A stretch of 64,000 nucleotides of DNA from Agrocybe praecox. Taxonomy: Eukaryota; Basidiomycota; Agaricomycetes; Agaricales; Agrocybaceae. The DNA lies in contig OZ024840.1 of the NCBI GenBank assembly GCA_964017145.1, positions 3,224,001 to 3,288,000 on the forward strand, given 5' to 3'. Below are positions 1 to 11,712 of this stretch, piece after piece (position 1 is the first letter of the stretch; the number at the start of each line of letters is the position of its first letter). The notes under the pieces are model-generated. The model was not told the origin of the DNA, did not search any database, and saw only the letters and a list, made by a program, of their open reading frames with translations. A program made the translations under genes and the position numbers.

Positions 1-240
1 ATTGTCTCGACCAGATCTGGCTGGCCTTCTAGAGGTCCTTCCAACCGTGCCGCAGCTGCTTCGGTGGCTGACGAACGCTCAGCCACTGTCAGCTTGAACT
101 GTGCAAGCCTCCGTGACACGAGCGTGTCGGTATATGGATTTGAAGCTGATGATCAGCTATGGAAGGGTAATGACAACGAGCGCAGTTTCGGTCTCTTCAA
201 CAAAATCGTACTTAATGGCGACGCGCTCAACTCATGCTAA
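1..240 (+). CDS. C-terminal end of a GH17-like beta-1,3-glucanase (5' part outside window)
   Basis: Frame 1 is open from the first base to TAA at 238-240 and encodes the last 79 residues. The order of motifs fits the C-terminal half of glycoside hydrolase family 17: SGWPSRG (residues 6-12), a small-residue stretch ending LNC, YGFEADDQLWKG (45-56) and ERSFGLFN (60-67). In active GH17 enzymes the nucleophile Glu immediately precedes (S/T)GWP. Here that position is Arg (residue 5), so the product is probably inactive or the gene is decaying. Family members cut or remodel beta-1,3-glucan in the fungal wall. A second, badly broken copy lies at 38.2-39.0 kb on the same strand. The family call rests on motif order alone; the N-terminal half cannot be seen. 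Confidence 0.62.
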   Translation: MVSTRSGWPSRGPSNRAAAASVADERSATVSLNCASLRDTSVSVYGFEADDQLWKGNDNERSFGLFNKIVLNGDALNSC

Positions 241-1104
241 ATTTTACAAATTCATCTAAAAGTGAGCATATCTAATATTTCTTGCTTTATATTTCACGAA
301 ATATATTTCACCCTAGAACTAGAAAGACTTGCTTGCTTTATCATATACATACATGCATTCAATGTATAAAATAAATTCACTCTCAAACGATCTTACAGTA
401 ACACCTATCCAATGATTCGAAAAACTTTTATAGTCAAGAACTCATGATCTCATCCTTCGTGTAACGGACCAGCGACACGACAATGCTGTCCCCTGGTTAT
501 CCGAAGTTTCTGAGTCTTCATACTCACAAGCCCTTGGTCGGGCCTAACGGAGAAGCAGTCGCGGTGCCACAGTCTGTGCCTGATGCATATGGCAACTGAA
601 GCACATTCTCAAGCTTTCTTGCTCGATTTAGGTTTTTTTTTCCTGCTAGCCCATGCCATAGTGCATCTCCTAGCATGTAATGGTTTAAGCAGACGCTAGG
701 TTAGCCTACCTAAATGCCATGCACTGTGCACTGTCGTGCCACACTACACAAAGTTAGATTAATCAAAATCAATCAAGACCAATAAACCGACTTCTCACTC
801 GATACAACTTTCAAGCCAAGGTAGTATGAGTGTATTTCGGATAATATGGTGGAAGTGTCATGTCTGAAGTTTGCGCTCACCACTAGTACTCAAAAGCCGC
901 AGCTTCATCTCTCAAAATACTATGAGTCATTAGTGACCTCAGCGAGTATACATGTTAAACACTTTTCTAAGATTGGACTTGAAGTACGTTAGGCTTTGCA
1001 GCTAAATTTCATAGGCATACTTCTTGTAGGTCTCTCCAAAATCATCTTATTTGCGCCCGCGACGAATGCGTCATTAATTTGGGTACCATGTTCCACCCCT
1101 GGAC
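241..1104. other. gene-free stretch
   Basis: This is AT-rich DNA with no open frame of useful length, no recognisable RNA gene and no clear repeat. It includes the 3' flank of the GH17-like fragment. Confidence 0.5.
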
Positions 1105-1163
1105 GGAGATGCTCACCCTGTTAGGTTGGTTCTTTACATGGCAGAAACCCACCCAACAGGGTG
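1105..1163. repeat. hairpin motif, left member of a distant inverted pair
   Basis: CACCCTGTTAGGTTGG at 1114-1129 is followed about 20 bases later by CCACCCAACAGGGTG, so the site can fold into a stem of about 14 pairs. The outer part (1105-1135) resembles the reverse complement of 37012-37041, sharing ACCCTGTTAGG, TGG and TTCTTT in order. This could mark the end of a large mobile block, but that is inference. Confidence 0.4.
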
Positions 1164-2128
1164 CGGAGATGGTGAGATGGTGCTTCCTATAGCCAAGTAC
1201 GGAAGGCAGCTTTTATGGGATGGTAATGAAGGATGCATCCGAGATGGTCCGTCAGTGGGAGATGGTCCGTCAGTCGGTGAGCGAGGATTCGATTGTTACT
1301 GTGTGATTCTATATATCTACATGTCGTCAATTTTCTTGTAGCACAAAACATTTACTTTTGAACTCTGAATGATTGAAGAGAACCAATTCAAGGGGCCAGA
1401 TGTAATGCGCCAAATCAATGTATTCAGATATATCAAAATATTAAGATGCCGTAATAAAAACACAAAAAACGACTACCATGGCATTTGACGAGTTGGATTA
1501 GCTGAGTGGTACTGCATGTAAGGATTTGGGATATGTTCGTCCTGAGAGCTATATGCCCAATGATGATCTCCTTGGTAGCTTCCAGAATGATTATTGAAAT
1601 CGCCAAAAGGTTCTTCGTTGCCATATCCTGGCTGTTGCTGATAGCCAGTATACCATTCGTGAGCTGGTACAGGCTCGTTCCACTGGCTTTGATAATCGTA
1701 GGCATAGAATTGGTTCTCCTGTGGATGATCTGCAGTCAGTTCGACTCCCTGCACTTTTCCATGTTCACGATTGTTCGGATATCCCGAGGGTACAAAAGTT
1801 AGGGGAGACGGTCCGTTTGTGTCTGAACGATTATTCGATCTCGGGGTCCCAGAGGATAGTCTTGTTTTGATTTGGTCTGTTACGAGTGAAGTGTATATTA
1901 GTGTCAAACATACGAAAACATGGGAAAGACATCTGAACCTGCTTGAGAAGACTCCTTGGCGGTGACGGCCACATCGGCAGCTGCTACACAGACAGTTAGA
2001 TATGCCTCATGGGTATCAATGACCTTGCACATACTTGACCTCTTTTTCTTTGATTTGGTTGCCGCTGAAAGGCGGGCTGATTTGAAGATATATTAGTATT
2101 GGGAGGAAGGGTCAGCCAATGGGACAGA

Positions 2129-2472
2129 ATACATACATGCTTTAGTTGAAGCCTTTGACTGTTTTCCAGCAGCTGTGCGAGATTTGCGTGTAGTATGCTT
2201 CGAGTCGACGTCGGATTGCTCATTACTTTCGTCTCCTTCCGACATAGGATCGTGATCTTGTGGAATAGTTGGTTTGGGTACTTCTGGAATGCGAGCTGAT
2301 TTAAATTTATCAGCGCCTGGAATGGAGTACCCAAAAAATACATACACATTTTCGTTGAAGCCTTTGAAGATTTTCCAGCAGCTGAGCGAGATTTGCGCGT
2401 AGTACGTTTTAATTCGACGTCGGACTGCTCGTCACTGTTGTCTCCTTCCGACATATGATCATAATCTTGCGG
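2129..2472 (-). repeat. tandem duplication of an exon segment
   Basis: 2129-2262 and 2338-2472 are about 85 percent alike by eye and lie about 209 bases apart. Each encodes an acidic SEGD-EQSDV stretch followed by a Lys/Ser/Thr-rich TTRKSR-AAGK--KASTK stretch in the large minus-strand gene. The repeat includes neighbouring intron-like sequence, so a genomic segment was duplicated and not only the coding part. Confidence 0.7.
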
Positions 2473-4784
2473 TTCAGAGTCAACACAAGAAGATGAGGGT
2501 ACCAATGGCGTTGATGGGTCAGCAGAACTAGGAGGCTTGGAGAGCATTTTTGAAGGTACGGACGTCACCGGTCGGCGTCGTGGAGGGCCGCATCGATCCT
2601 CTGCGATTGTGTGCCCAAGGAATTGGCGTCGTGCATGTTTCTCCGTTGAATCATGGGCTGGAGGAGCACCGATGATCACAGGTTCGCTCGTATGTAGGGC
2701 TTTGATAGACAAATTAATAAATCTAGAAGGATGATGGGAATTGGGCGCTTACCCTGTTTTGATACTTGCTTCAAGCGAATGGGATACCTTTTGGACTTGA
2801 ATGCAGATAGGAGGATCCTGCGTTGCTCTTTGGGAACTCCAGCCACGCCTTTGCTACTGGTAATCGAGCTCGGCCAATCTACGCCTTCCGGCCAATTCTC
2901 TATTATCCAGCCATTTGTGGAAAGTATTCTCGGCAGGTTTTTCCATATTACTAGACTTCCCTGAAAAGCCTTCAGTTTGCATGGCTCTAATAAAGGTGGT
3001 TAAATCTCCATTGCACGAAAATGATTCTGAGAATAAATTGGATTAAACGTACCAATAAGGGCTTGAATACATTGCTCAAGCTCGTTGAGATCATCAGAAG
3101 CCTTTGCAACGTTTGGAGTGATACATCCTTGAGCCTTTATAGGCAGTAGGGATGAAGTCTCTGGAGGTGCTGAGGGCGAATTTAAAATATCATTTCGGTG
3201 CTGCTCGGTCATAGAGTTTGAGATCTTGTTACTGGGGAAATCCATCAATTATGGTTCGATAGTGTCAAGATGTATAGAACGAGCATACAATATGTGTGAT
3301 TTCATGTGCGCTTCGAAACTAGCCTCGCTGAGTGACAGACGCTCTGGAAAGAACTATACAAGCGTCAGCTCATCATCGATGAAGAGATAGACGGAAACTC
3401 ACGTTTTGAAGTAAGGTTGAAGTCCAAGTCTGAGAGAGATGTTGGTCTTGATGTATAACGGTGCCAGAAAATCCAACAGCTGTCTCAAATCCATAAACCG
3501 TACTTGCCGTCTCCGCGAGACGAATGACATGTTTTGTGTAATTTTTGAATAATCGACCTCGAGTGTTAACAGTAGAATTACTTTTATTGACGTCTCGGAT
3601 GCTTCTCCAGAGCCTGAGAATATCTTCCCAATTATCAGGATGGGCCTCTTGGAAGAGTTGATATGCCGCCGGAATTAATGACCGTGGAACTTTTGCTCCT
3701 TCTGTATAGATATGTTAAAAATCATGAGGAATAGAATAAAAGATCTATCATACCTGGAGGGCGTTGATCGACGGGAAGCCTCTCTATTTCTGTCTTTGTG
3801 TTTTCTTCATGAAGGATATATACCTGATAGATGTTCCAGAGGTTACAGTCTCTTGTAGTAGAAGGCCTCCAACGTTGTATAATCTGTGTAGCCGTCAGCC
3901 CTGTATTACTGCAGATCTTCTTTAGAAGAGTATCGAGAGCATGGAGACCCTCTTCCAGAGATTTTGTTGCCTCCTTAGATAGACGTCCAGACGATGGAGT
4001 TTGTGGAGTTGATGCCCAGTCATCATCATCCATTTGTTCATCATTTTGCACGAAGGCGACCTGTTTCTTCATCTCCGTATTTATGGGCCTAGATGTCCCC
4101 TCATCAGGCAACGGTTGGAGGAATGTAGAGGTTGGAAGCGTTATTGCATTCGGTGCAGGCGACAGGTTGATTGGGGGCAATGTTGAAGCTGGAGATAATG
4201 ATACCGTACGCAACAGCTCGTCCTCGTCTGAAGTATGGAGGGGGGAGCTAGATGGGGGTTGAGTCGGGGATGCAACATTGGCAGTAGATGGGGTGCGAGG
4301 AATTTCGGTAGCCTGCGGTAATGATCCCATACGCAATACCTCGTCCTCTGAAGTATGGAGGGGAGAACTAGTTGGGGGTTGAGTCGGGGATGCAACATTG
4401 GCAGTAGATGGGGTGCAAGGTGTTTCTTGGGTGGCAGGTGAAGTGGAAAATGGGCTATTCCCTTCAGTGTCCCCAGCTGACGAGTTGGGTATAGTTGGTG
4501 TACAAAAAGATGAGGACAACAGTGAGGCGGAGGGGAATGGCCATGTAACGGGATGGACTGGGTCAATATTTTTGGGTAAGTCAACCTGTGAAGCCACGGG
4601 AGTATATGACAGGGTATGTGGATCTTCCCGGCTTTGGGCAGGTGTTGAAGAAGGAAGCTTGGAAATAGATTGCGCTTGTATATTGGGAGGCACACATGAG
4701 GATGCCCGGGATGAGGGTGAGGGTTCAGTGGTCAAAACCGCTGGTGCGTTGATACGACTGGTGTTCGGCTGTGACTGAACTTTA

Positions 4785-6493
4785 ACCAAGTATCTATCCT
4801 ACTTAATTTTCGGCATAATAAACACGTTTATTATTAAGTCTACATAAGTACAGAGCGAGGATAGCTACATGTTTGGCTAGGGGAAACCATTCTACGAACC
4901 CTAGGACGAACCTTACGAATGCTAGAGTTAGTTATAGTAGTTCCTCGGAAATGCGTGGAACGCTTTAACAGCAATGCAGCAGGATCGAAGGCTCCTAGGA
5001 TAATATTCAACCATCAGGAATGTAAGCTAGAGCCTGCTGATAATAAGCTTAAACGGCGCTATAGCCACTTATTATTAAGCAGTGCGCGATGCGTCCACAT
5101 CTACCTAATATGGAAACGGAAAGTTCCCACCATATGAAAGTACATGTAAACTACTGCCAACGTTCCTAGGAACGCTAACTCAAGGCGGTAGGACTGATCC
5201 TAGCATTAACAAAGTACATTACTGGTCCCTAGGAACATAGTGGGCACTATGCAAACGACGAGACAAGCACTAGTAATGTCAATTAGGACTTGCCGACGTC
5301 TGCTCGAGTCAGATCGCTGATAAACCTAAAAGGAGAAGTTCCTAGGAACGCTTACACATGGTCTTAAGACCCTCGGATATGCGCAGTTACCTTAAACGGC
5401 AGTTGTGGAGCCGAGGATTGTAGATCCATACGATACCACGGTACTCCGATGCTTCGGACCCTACGACGTCGATCAATGATCGTCGGCTAATGCGAATAAG
5501 CGCCCTTGGAGCGTCATGCTCGAGTCAGCGACTTGCCCAACCATACGAACCCTTCCAAGGGCATACAAAAACACGCATGGTACCTACTGGTTGCTTATGC
5601 ATCGAGTGGAGCTACCTAGCGTTAACCAATAATATTATTTCCTGTATTTTCCGAGCATTTCCGATCCGCTCCAAGTATTCCTGTATTTTCCGAAACCTAG
5701 CAGTATATAAGCAGCCTGTAAATTACCGTAGCACCCCAGATAAACTAGAACCCAGTTGTCCACATTCGAGGAACGCGCATTGAGTTGCAAACTCCTAGGA
5801 TCGACCTTTGGTACCTAATAAATCTCCGCGAGAGTTGGTTTTATTGAACAGACTACCTACCGTGTCATTTGAGCATCTTGGCGTTAGTTGAGCGACTTGA
5901 GTTAACTTGCAGAGTTCTCGAGGAACCTAAATAAACGTATTGGGATAAAGTTTCCTCTGTCTTAAGTGACATAAAGCTTAATACCCGCCTAAGTGGCAAG
6001 AATTGTCTAAGTGACGCCTAAGTGGCCCGTTCCTAGGGATAAGTTCCCTGCCTAAGTGGCAAATTGTCTAAGTGACGCCTAAGTGGCCCGTTCCGAGGGA
6101 TAAGTTCCCTGCCTAAGTGGCAAATAGTCTAAGTGACGCCTAAGTGGCCCGTTTAGGATTGAGTCCCCTTTCTGAGTGATTAAAAGACTTTGGATTAAGT
6201 ATCCAGCCTAAGTGGCGAACTACCTACACACTACATCTTGTGGAAACACATTAAATCTACGTTTACACTTTCCGAGGAACTTCGCTTTGTGCGTAAGCTA
6301 CTCAAACACTTGTGATCTTCGATCCTAGGAAACGTTCTGTTGCATTAGAGAGCGTATCTTTAGAGAGAAAACATAATCAACGACGCGTATCGCGTATCCC
6401 TCCCACGAAAGAACTAATCACATTGATTGGGTTTTGTTTCGGAGTATATACAAAGTACAAATCGTACATACACACTCAACCCCGCAGCAAGCA
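4785..6493. mobile_element. 1.7 kb non-coding insertion, possibly a solo LTR or non-autonomous element
   Basis: The segment splits an open reading frame and is flanked by 5 bp near-identical direct repeats (CTTTA at 4780-4784, CCTTA at 6494-6498 on the plus strand). It has no long reading frame. On the plus strand it has a promoter-like TATATAAGC at about 5703 and an AATAAA-like site at about 5817, which would suit an LTR. Short CCTAGGAAC motifs recur through it, and a 61-63 bp unit is tandemly repeated at 5987-6170. The ends are not a clean TG...CA pair (minus strand begins TGCTTGC and ends CTTGGT), so the class is open. The 5 bp duplication fits LTR elements but is not exclusive to them. 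Confidence 0.6.
5987..6170. repeat. three-copy tandem repeat, unit 61-63 bp
   Basis: The unit begins GCCTAAGTGGCAA at 5987, 6050 and 6111 and contains GTCTAAGTGACGCC followed by TAAGTGGCCCGTT. Copies one and two differ at only a few bases; the third diverges after about 40 bases. It lies inside the 1.7 kb insertion. Confidence 0.85.
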
Positions 6494-7002
6494 CCTTAGC
6501 GTAACTTGACGAGAATATATCATCTGCATGAGTTGGAAGATTAGAGTCATGCTGATTATAAAAACCTGTCTGATCATCACGACGAGCATAGGTATGAGAA
6601 GCTGCCTTTAAACCATTACTTGGAGGCTTTGAACCGGATCGTGCTTGTATATTTGGAGGCGCACACGAGGATGCCCGGGATGAAGGAACTTCTGTGTAGC
6701 TCGAAGCAAATATATCATCTGCATGAGTTGGAAGATTAGAGACATGCTGATTGTAAAGACCCGTCTGATCATCATTTCCATAATCTTGCGGAAATGCACC
6801 ACGAGCGTATCCGTAATAATCTACCTCCAGGAGTTGCCTCTGCATTACAGTGGGGACACCGGGTGGTCTAAATGATCCAGAAGCAGGCCCCTGAGATGAC
6901 CCATGAGGACCTCCACGAAAAACTTGAGGAGGCGCAAAAGAGCCACGAGGCGCAAATGCCCCAGGAGGGAGATGTGGGGCGAAAAATCCATGAGGGGGAT
7001 GT

Positions 7003-7150
7003 GCGAAAGACCCTCGAGAGGGATGCGGGAAAGACCCCCGAGAGGGATGCGGGAAAGACCCCCGAGAGGGATGCGGGAAAGACCCTCGAGAGGGATGCGG
7101 GAAAGAGCCGCGAGAGTAATGGGGGAAAGAGCCGCGAGAGGGATTCGAAA
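7003..7150 (-). repeat. 24-bp coding minisatellite (PSRGSFPH)
   Basis: About six 24-bp units encode the octapeptide PSRGSFPH in the N-terminal exon of the interrupted minus-strand gene. Flanking units are more diverged (YSRGSFPH, PPHGFFAP). The block is in frame and looks like a disordered low-complexity domain. Confidence 0.8.
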
Positions 7151-7911
7151 ATGACCCAGGTTGATGTTGGAGAACCTGAGGGAGTTGTTCCAAAAAATTG
7201 TGTGTCTGAGGTTGTTCACTTGTCTGAACTGAAGAGATAGACGAAGATGATTTTGTTGCGCTTGATTTTGTTGCGCTTGATTTTGTTGCGCTTGATTTTT
7301 CTGACGCAGAGCTATCCTGGGTTCCGGATGATGCAAGTCGATTTCGGGCTTGCATTGAGAATTTGACGAGTTGTTCCCCGCCCTTGGTAGGTCTGAGTCT
7401 GGTACGTAAGTTGTATGGAGATGTCGGGGAATGTTGTGCTCGCATGATTTTTTGTTTTTTGCAGGGTGAAGGAGTAGAAAAAGAAGAACGGACAGAGGGA
7501 GAGTCCACATCGCCATCGTCCGAATTTCCGTTCATGGTATTCCAGTGCAAGGCTACTGTCTAACGTATCCAAATTTTGAATGTGTGCCAATTCCAAAAAA
7601 AAAAACAGAGGGCTCTCAAGTTGAATCTTGAGTGCGCAAAAAATAAGGATCGAGGAGTAAGCGCACTGTAAGACGACTGAAAATTCAATTGGAACGCACA
7701 GTAAGAGCGGAAGGCTCTTCTTGCATATTTTTTGGGCCCGGTAAACCGACGTAATAAACGAAGGGTATCATTTGAGGAAGTAACAATGGAAATAAATGAA
7801 CTTTTGAAACACCAGGCTTCTCTGTCACGGAATGAGAATCTTCGGTCAGGCTGTCATTTTCATCCGAGGGGACGTCGACCATTGAGATTGAAGGGATATT
7901 TAGTAGAGAGG

Positions 7912-8921
7912 ATTTCAGTGTCGGCCAAACGTTTGGGATCCAAGAATGGGGCCGTCAATCAACCATCCTACATATGTCTACTGGAGGAGACTGCAGCGTC
8001 AAAGCCCAGACCTTATGGTCTTTAGCAGAGTCGTACGGAGAATGGTTACACTTGCCTGGTACAATTCTCTTTCATTTCCTGACATTACACGACGCTGATC
8101 ATGATTCAGGGTGTGCAATGAAGATGGGACTCCCCTTTCTGCTGTTGTCTTTGTCGACTGGATGAGACGTCGTGGCCTCTTCATAGAGTGCAACTGTGGC
8201 TTACTTTGCCCTGCTCTCAACCATGTTCCCATGTCATGCATAATCATACTGGTGAAGTCTTCGGGGGAAGTGCTTGCAGGATGTCCTGGATTATCTCGCG
8301 GTCAAGGATGTGGGATGTTAGGTTCTCTCATTTCGAATACTGCTTTGATTCCTTACTCACTTGAAAATCAGTGAACCTGACTGCTATTTCCGCTAAAACA
8401 GTTAATTTATCCTGTTATACCCACTTTCCTCCCTTGGAGAGCTCATCTGGTGATTTGGACACACCAATGGCAGAGTTACTGCGCAATTACCGAGCGATGA
8501 ACAATCCAAATGGCCTACCTGCACCATTTTTTCCAGGTTACATTGGCGAATACAGTGGATACTACTACGAAGGCGCCGAGCAACGTTTTTCTACAATACA
8601 AATGTTAGAAGGAGAACACTATACCTTGACGCGGCGTAAGTTTGAGATTGGACTCGTTCGAAGGGAAGACTGATAGTGTTTATAGCAATGAAACCCTCTT
8701 TCTCCGCACGCGCTCCTTATCCAACAAAGCCGGCCAACAATCAAGGACCGAAGTATATCGAAATTGACGACTTCGATAATCCTTGTCTACGTCATCCACC
8801 TACAAAATCTGCTCCTATCCAGAAGAAGTCGAAAGCGTTAACACGAGTGATGAAAGGGAAGTCCTCAACTGTTAGTACCGATGACGCAGATATTATAAGT
8901 GTGGTAAAATCACAGAAGTAA
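7912..8921 (+). CDS. small accessory protein of unknown function (start not located)
   Basis: Four exons join in frame. The first begins after TTTCAG near 7911 (CRPNVWDPRMG) and ends VRRMVTLAW. Intron 8058-8108 is 51 nt with a GTACAA donor. The next exon reads VCNEDGTPLSAVVFVDWMRR and a Cys-rich ECNCGLLCPALNH. A third starts after GGAG near 8441 (SSSGDLDTPMAELL). After a GTAAGT intron (8637-8685) the last exon ends KSQK-stop at 8921. The VVFVDWM...ECxCG layout recalls a module I associate with agaricomycete accessory proteins, but no function is known to me. It is divergent from the large minus-strand gene at its left, about 360 bp away. An upstream exon with the start codon must exist or has been lost. 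Confidence 0.55.
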
Positions 8922-9521
8922 TTAAATGTCATCATGTATATTCAAAAACCTTTTTTGATTTTAAATGACTGTTTTATACTTCTCCTTTGCTAAAAAGAAC
9001 GGTATATTCTTGAGTAGGCTTGAAATATTGAAAGAACATATGTCATGGAGTAGGGTTAAGGTCAACGGCTAGGATTCATGAATACTCTCACGAAATACAC
9101 GTGACCAAACCCAACGACCGACGGACAAAAATCCTACCAAAATACACTGTTTAACCATTCCAAATTTTCACCAGGCTTTTTTACTAAAAAAAAACCCAAA
9201 GTATCTGGACAAGTAAATGATTTTCGTTAAATTGAGGTGGTTTCTGGCGTCCGAGACAGTATCCTGAGTTCAGTTTGGGCGTGAAACTGGCGGAAGAATA
9301 TTTTATTTGTCTAATACTGTTATGCATAGAGTTAAATGACAGGGAATACCAAAAAAACGTCAAGAAAGCGAATGTCATAATCACAAGCGGAAAGTTGCAA
9401 TCAAAAATCAAAAAGTCAATTTATCCATGTTGCTCCCGAACACCGTAAAAACTTTACAGACCTAAGTATAATTTAGTATCGAAAAGTAAATCAGAAAAAA
9501 ATGGGAACAGAGCTTACTCGT
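8922..9521. other. gene-free stretch between convergent genes
   Basis: AT-rich, with short homopolymers (A8 near 9187). It separates the 3' ends of the plus-strand accessory gene and the minus-strand MYND gene. No other feature was seen. Confidence 0.5.
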
Positions 9522-10320
9522 TCAAGAATTGGCCAACCGACGCTCCTGTCTGGCCAATTCTCTTTGAAGGTCTTCGTGTGAGAGGGAGTAAATACGATAT
9601 TCTTCGATACGGGTGGGCCAGGAAAAACTATGGGTAATGGTGGCGATGGTGTTTTGAGCACCAGGTGTTAGGGCCCCCGGAAGTTCGTAGGAAAATGCTA
9701 TTGCAGGGAAATGTTCAACAAGATGGATGAGCACAGCTGCTCGCCGGATTGGGTGAAGGTCTGTCATTGGCCGAATTTGAGCTGAAACAAACTTCACGCG
9801 ATGGTGTCTGCCGCTTGGGGGATTCTCAACCGGAGCTAATTCGATATTATAAATAATCGCCTGGGATAGACCAAGCCAAAGTTCGTGATTGATTCCTGAT
9901 CCCAAGGGAAAGAGATGTCCAAAGTTAATAGCTTGGAGTGCGCCGCGAAGGAGTGTAAGGCCATGTTGTTGATCGTATGCTCGAGCAATATTGAGCGCGT
10001 TAATGGGTTCAGTCTTGACCTGCAATGTCTCGCATTGTCGCTTGTGTTGTGGCCAGTCGGCCTGTTGACATGGCCGGGACTAGTGGTTGTTTCGTATTAG
10101 TGACGTGCCCATAAGGTACTGAGGATATGGCAGGAAACGTACACAGTATGTTCTGGCCTTGCACTTTGCACATCGCTTGGCTTCTTCGGGACGCATTACA
10201 GTGGTACACGCCTCATTCCCATATGCAATGGCTAGAGAAGAGATTTTCAATATTTGCGCAAACGCTCATAGATTATGAACACGTACCCTGAAACACGGTT
10301 ATCGAAGTGGACGGATTCAT
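9522..10320 (-). CDS. MYND-finger-related protein, copy 1 (first zinc ligand lost)
   Basis: Three exons on the minus strand give about 213 residues. It starts ATG 10320 (MNPSTSITVFQ). After an intron with a GTACGT donor the second exon carries AIAYGNEAC and RCAKCKARTYC. A second GTACGT intron leads to SRPCQQADWPQHKRQC, then an alpha/beta-looking domain ending ERRLANS-stop at 9522. The pattern C-x2-C...YC-x3-C...H-x3-C is the MYND zinc finger, a protein-binding module. The Cys that opens the motif in the neighbouring copy (TGT, KCGNRSC) is TAT (Tyr) here, so one zinc site is probably weakened. It is a tandem paralogue of the gene at 10912-11712. The role of the C-terminal domain (SGRHHRVKFV, PMTDLHP) is unknown. 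Confidence 0.72.
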
Positions 10321-10911
10321 TCAAATATCAAGAGTGGGGGAATAGGTCAGGACACCGTGTGTCTAGTCATAAATATTCTGATCTTACCGTGTGGATCAGT
10401 TACAGAAGACGTTATTCCTGCTACTCGCGATCCCTCGCCGCAAAGTACATACAGTCATTCACTGGTCAATAATGCACCTAAATAAGGCTTGGATACTGGG
10501 AATATGGATATTATGGATCGGAGGAAGTATGTGCATATGGAAAAAATAAATTGTGTGCCAACCAAAAAACGTGCGCAACCTTTTCCCCGCGCACATAAGA
10601 GAAAATAATTTGACTTAGATGATATAAGGCTTCGAAATGGCTTAAAATTGGGCGGAAAAAGTAAAAAGCGCGCGTGGAATTTTTACCCCAAATGACCGCC
10701 ATATTGGTAGACAATTCAAGTTGATAGATAATTTAAGCCATGCGGTGGATAATCCATTTGACGCCTTAACACAATATTTTATAACGATTCTGTTTTGAAT
10801 GTATTGCAAATTGAACAATAAAACTATACATAAACTCCATTCGGTGACGCATCTAGGTAGGACAGTGTATTAATAATTACCTCCAACAGGAAGTGGAAAG
10901 GAATATACCTA

Positions 10912-11712
10912 TCAAATGATTGCCTGATTGGCCAGGCGAAGCTCCTGTTCGGCCATTTCGACACGGAGCTTTTCTTCCGAGAGTGTGTATAGTTGATATT
11001 CTTGGATGGATGTGGGCCACTTAAAGCTATGGGTTATTGTGCCAATGGTAGCTCGGGCACCTGGTGCTAGGTCCACAGGCATCACATATGCAAACACGAT
11101 GGCAGGGAAACGTTCAGCTACCCGCGGGATCAAGGATGCTTGCCTGGTTGGGTCCAAGTCTGTCATTGGGCGGACTCGTGATGAAACAAATTTTGCGCGA
11201 TTGTGTCTGCCGCTCGGGGGGTTCTCAACGCGAGCCAATTCAATAACAAACACAACAGCCTGCGAAAATGCAACCCAAGCATTGCGATTGATTCCTGAAA
11301 ATAATGGAAAGTAATCTCCAAACCTAACGGCGTGGAGGGCTCGCTGAAGGAGTGTACAAGCATGTTTTTGATCGTATGCTTGAACAATTCTGAGTGTAAC
11401 AGAGGGATCAATTTCAACCTGGAAGGTCTGGCAGTTTGGCTTATGTTGCGGCCAGTCGGCCTCCTGACATGTCCGGGACTATTTTTTATGAGTAACGTGT
11501 CCGTCAGGTATCTATGATATGGCAAGAAACTTACACAGTATGTTCTGGCCTTGCATTTTGCACATCGCTTAGATCCTTCGGGATGCATCACAGTCGGACA
11601 AGACCTGTTTCCACACTTGATGGCTAAAGAGGAGGTTCTTAATATTCAAGCCGTCCCTTACAAATCGATTGAACATACCTTGTACAGCGCTTAACAAAGT
11701 CGACGGATCCAT
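10912..11712 (-). CDS. MYND-finger protein, copy 2
   Basis: The start codon ATG is at 11712 (MDPSTLLSAVQ). The second exon encodes AIKCGNRSC and KRCAKCKARTYC, and ends at a GTAAGT donor near 11534. The third resumes at about 11483 with SRTCQEADWPQHKPNC and runs to a stop at 10912. All eight expected Cys/His ligands of a MYND finger are present (C-x4-C, C-x2-C, C-x3-C, H-x3-C). The C-terminal domain matches copy 1 along its length (SGRHNRAKFV, PMTDLDP, ITHSFKWPTSIQEYQLY). About 590 bp separate the two genes, which share orientation, so this is a local tandem duplication. Agaricomycetes carry many MYND proteins of unknown function; zinc binding is predicted, the partner is not. Confidence 0.75.

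Larger units (their letters stand above)
1473..7550 (-). pseudogene. large multi-exon accessory gene of unknown function, interrupted by a 1.7 kb insertion
   Basis: Coding runs on the minus strand from ATG 7550 to a stop at 1473. The N-terminal exon (7550 to 6494) is rich in Pro, Ser, Gly and Phe and contains SSATK repeats (about 7250-7300) and PSRGSFPH repeats (about 7003-7150). It reads to GCT-AAG-G at 6494 and resumes at 4779. Deleting 4785-6493 and one copy of the flanking 5 bp (TAAGG/TAAAG) rejoins the frame exactly. The next exon (4779 to about 3750) is low-complexity Pro/Ser/Thr followed by a conserved-looking module (LTATQIIQRW, NLWNIYQVY). Further exons at about 3700-3400, 3248-3060, 2970-2780, 2712-2100 and 1907-1473 hold a YGFETAVGFSGTVIHQD segment, SEGDxSxEQSDV acidic repeats and a Gln/Tyr-rich tail. 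I recognise the middle as a recurrent basidiomycete accessory family without known function. Exon edges are approximate. Confidence 0.55.
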
